Shown here: positions 6,238 to 7,925 of the stretch, in pieces
Layout of the letters: every line of letters begins with the position of its first letter
Numbering within the stretch: position 1 is the stretch's first letter
Assembly: GCA_031553755.1 (NCBI GenBank)
Contig: JAVBKZ010000048.1
Span: forward strand, 1-7,925
Reading direction: 5' to 3'
Length of the DNA: 7,925 nt
Origin: JAIRVZ01 sp031553755
GTDB lineage: Bacteria; Bacteroidota; Bacteroidia; Bacteroidales; Azobacteroidaceae
Translations under genes and position numbers: made by a program
Notes under the pieces: model-generated
Database searches by the model: none
What the model was told of the DNA's origin: nothing
What the model saw: only the letters and a program-made list of their open reading frames with translations

Positions 6238-7392
6238 ATGAAAAAACCGTTCCCCCACTACCAGCAATTAGACTCGATGGACTGCGGCCCCTCGTGCCTG
6301 CGGATGATAGCCAAGCATTACGGCCGGAGTTATAACTTGCAAACCCTGCGGGAAAAAAGTTATATAACCCGTCAAGGAGTATCCATGTTGGGAATCAGCG
6401 ATGCCGCCGAAAGTATTGGTATGCATACGATGGGTGTTAAAGTCAATTTCGAGCAATTAGTCAACGATGTTCCATTGCCTTGTATCTTACACTGGAACCA
6501 GAACCATTTCGTAGTTCTGTATAAAATCAAAAAGTCATCAGGATTTCTAAGCCCCCTCTCTTGTGGAGAGGGCCTTAAAGTCCTCCCCTTGGGGGAGGAT
6601 TCAGGAGGGGCAAGTAGAGGAGGTTACACTCTCTATATCTCCGACCCCGCCAAAGGCAAATACCCGATGGATAAAAAAGGGTTTATGAAATGTTGGGCGA
6701 GTACGAAATTACAAGGAGAAGATGTAGGAACTGCGTTGCTTTTGAATCCTTCGCCCGATTTCTACGAACAGGAAGATGATAAAGAAAAACAGGAAAAAGG
6801 CTTAAGTTATTTCTTTCGCTATCTTTTTCCCTACAAATCCCAGATGTTACAGTTGGTAGTTGGAATGTTGATAGGCAGTGTATTTTCCCTGATTTTACCC
6901 TTCCTAACACAAGCCACAGTTGACCAGGGAATCGGCAATAATAATCTCAGTTTCATTACACTGATTTTAATTGCCCAGTTGGTTTTGTCGATTACCCAAA
7001 TGGCAATGGGATTTATTCGAAGTTGGATTAGCCTGCACATGAATACCCGCATCAGTATTTCGCTGATTTCTGATTTCCTTGCCAAATTGATGAAACTTCC
7101 CATCCGCTTTTTCGATGCCAAAAATATCGGTGATATTATGCAACGCATTGGCGATCACGGACGCATCCAATCATTTATGACCGGAACCGCTTTATCCACT
7201 ATTTTTTCATTCTTTAATTTCTTTATTTTCGCCTTTGTGATGGCCTACTATAACCTGCAAATATTGTGTGTGTTCCTTGCCGGCAATGTATTATATGTCA
7301 CATGGATCATTTCATTCATGCGTTACCGCCGGAAGTTAGATAACAGCCGTTTGCTCAATCGTCTGCTAATCAAAGTAATATGGTGCAATTGA
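6238..7392 (+). CDS. peptidase-domain ABC exporter, N-terminal part (C39 peptidase plus transmembrane domain), frameshifted
   Basis: The N-terminus is a C39 bacteriocin-processing peptidase: QLDSMDCGPSC with oxyanion Gln10 and nucleophile Cys16, His90 in WNQNHFVVLY, and Asp136 in YISDPAKGK. Such domains cut precursor leaders after Gly-Gly while the ABC part exports the core peptide across the inner membrane. Residues about 100-129 are an insertion absent from usual family members (His-to-Asp spacing is 46 here, versus about 16 as I recall for relatives); it is encoded by a palindromic DNA element. Transmembrane helices follow at about 203-224, 236-260, 317-336 and 339-361, with the loop LPIRFFDAKNIGDIMQRI typical of the exporter. 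After RRKLDNSR (about 364-371) the frame is lost and a 13-residue unrelated tail LLNRLLIKVIWCN ends at 7392. The ATG at 6238 has a GAGGA at 6228-6232, 5 nt upstream. If the frameshift is real, the product lacks the ATPase and cannot power export. Confidence 0.88.
   Translation: MKKPFPHYQQLDSMDCGPSCLRMIAKHYGRSYNLQTLREKSYITRQGVSMLGISDAAESIGMHTMGVKVNFEQLVNDVPLPCILHWNQNHFVVLYKIKKSSGFLSPLSCGEGLKVLPLGEDSGGASRGGYTLYISDPAKGKYPMDKKGFMKCWASTKLQGEDVGTALLLNPSPDFYEQEDDKEKQEKGLSYFFRYLFPYKSQMLQLVVGMLIGSVFSLILPFLTQATVDQGIGNNNLSFITLILIAQLVLSITQMAMGFIRSWISLHMNTRISISLISDFLAKLMKLPIRFFDAKNIGDIMQRIGDHGRIQSFMTGTALSTIFSFFNFFIFAFVMAYYNLQILCVFLAGNVLYVTWIISFMRYRRKLDNSRLLNRLLIKVIWCN
6541..6624. repeat. GC-rich double-palindrome element inserted in-frame in the C39 domain
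   Basis: Two adjacent hairpins are seen: CCCTCTC (6554-6560) with GAGAGGG (6566-6572), loop TTGTG; and TCCTCCCC (6581-6588) with GGGGAGGA (6592-6599), loop TTG. An outer pair, GCCCCCTC (6551-6558) and GGAGGGGC (6604-6611), is nearly complementary and bounds the unit. The composition is far more GC-rich than the flanks. The form matches short interspersed palindromic repeats that I recall seeing often in Bacteroidota genomes between genes. Here it adds about 30 codons (residues about 100-129) without a stop. The exact ends are inferred from where normal C39 sequence resumes (YTLYISDP), so the boundaries are approximate. Confidence 0.75.
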
Positions 7393-7925
7393 TAACCGGA
7401 ATGCAGGAAATCAAACTCAACAACTGCGAAAAGCAACAACGTTGGAAATGGGAAGCTATTCAGGTTAAGTTGTTCAAAATAAGCATGCAAGGAACCGCTT
7501 TGGGACAGTATCAACAATTAGGTTCCGTTTTCTTCAATCAAACGACTTCTCTGTTTATCTCTTATCTGTCGGCCAAAGCAGTTGTTGAAGGAGATATTAC
7601 TTTAGGAATGATGATGTCTATCAGTTACATTATCGGACAACTTTCCGGCCCTATCGGACAAGTCATCGGTTTTGCCCAATCCCTGCAAGATGCCAAAATC
7701 AGTCTGGAACGATTGAATGAAATACACAACAAAGAAGATGAAGGACAAACCATCGAACATAAAATTGATTATATTCCCGAAAACAAAACAATCAACATCA
7801 AAGATGCCTGTTTTAGTTACGATGGATCCGAACGCGATTATGTGCTTGAAAACCTCAACCTGGAAATAAAACAGGATAAAGTAACCGCGATTGTTGGCGC
7901 CAGTGGAAGTGGAAAAACAACGATA
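7353..7925 (+). pseudogene. C-terminal part of the same ABC exporter in shifted frame, truncated by window end
   Basis: From 7353 a second frame continues the exporter without a gap in content: AQSSANQSNMVQLITGMQEI, then KLNNCEKQQRW, the remaining transmembrane segment (about 7545-7680, with LGMMMSISYIIGQLSGPIG), the linker SLERLNEIHNKEDE, and the start of the ATPase domain: NIKDACFSY and the Walker A motif GASGSGKTT at the window edge. The upstream frame ends its family match at Arg371 (CGT 7348-7350); restoring one base (CGT TTn GCT CAA) gives R-F-A-Q and rejoins both parts, so one base was lost in or beside the TTT at 7350-7352. An ATG at 7380 could start a separate product, but that would split a helix and has no family precedent. 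Walker B, signature and the rest lie beyond the window. Confidence 0.85.

Noticed and set aside
7340..7392. Programmed ribosomal frameshift in the exporter
   Set aside because: There is no convincing slippery heptamer or downstream pseudoknot, and C39 exporters are normally one continuous frame; a one-base deletion is simpler.
6268..7517. Minus-strand open frames opposite the exporter
   Set aside because: They are shadows of the C39/ABC coding sequence, which has strong motif support on the + strand.
1..7925. CRISPR arrays, tRNA or rRNA genes, insertion-sequence transposases
   Set aside because: I saw no regularly spaced repeats, cloverleaf or rRNA signatures, and no transposase motifs on either strand.

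Overview
The window looks like AT-rich DNA from a Bacteroidota genome, most likely Bacteroidales. The evidence is a GLPGLI-family secreted protein, a large outer-membrane beta-barrel protein with an N-terminal carboxypeptidase-regulatory-like domain, A-rich translation start regions, and fragments of peptide-maturation families known mainly from this phylum. All supported genes are on the + strand.

Layout: (a) 1-250 holds the 3' end of a probable small peptide gene, perhaps a ribosomally made peptide (RiPP) precursor. It becomes one reading frame ending in a Cys- and Tyr-rich tail only if one G is restored to a GGGG run at 129-132. (b) 264-311 is a perfect 12-bp inverted repeat, a candidate terminator or leader hairpin. 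(c) 327-3820 is an intact two-gene unit, GLPGLI protein plus outer-membrane barrel, separated by 2 nt. (d) 3842-4628 holds two short overlapping genes: the N-terminal third of a pseudo-radical-SAM protein, then only the C-terminal SPASM domain of a radical-SAM peptide maturase. The radical-SAM cores are gone, as if one internal deletion had joined two neighbouring genes. (e) 4625-5974 is an intact secreted S41 protease whose start overlaps the SPASM stop as ATGA. (f) 5975-6229 has no intact gene but contains a clear C-terminal remnant of a grasp-with-spasm SPASM protein (GwsS type) with an internal stop. (g) 6238 to the window end is a C39 peptidase-containing ABC exporter. Its protease domain carries an in-frame GC-rich palindromic insertion, and its transmembrane domain is broken by a one-base deletion near 7351; the rest continues in another frame to the Walker A motif, where the window ends.

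Taken together this is a RiPP biosynthesis and export locus: precursor, maturases, leader-cleaving exporter, secreted protease and outer-membrane components. The modification and export genes appear to be decaying, while the three genes encoding secreted or envelope products (GLPGLI, barrel, S41 protease) remain open. Maturase pieces from two different Bacteroidota systems (GG-Bacteroidales type and grasp-with-spasm type) lie within about 2.4 kb. Two of the lesions are one-base losses in homopolymers, so sequencing or assembly error is a real alternative for those two, but not for the large deletion or the truncated GwsS remnant. Family assignments are from recognised motifs, not from a search.
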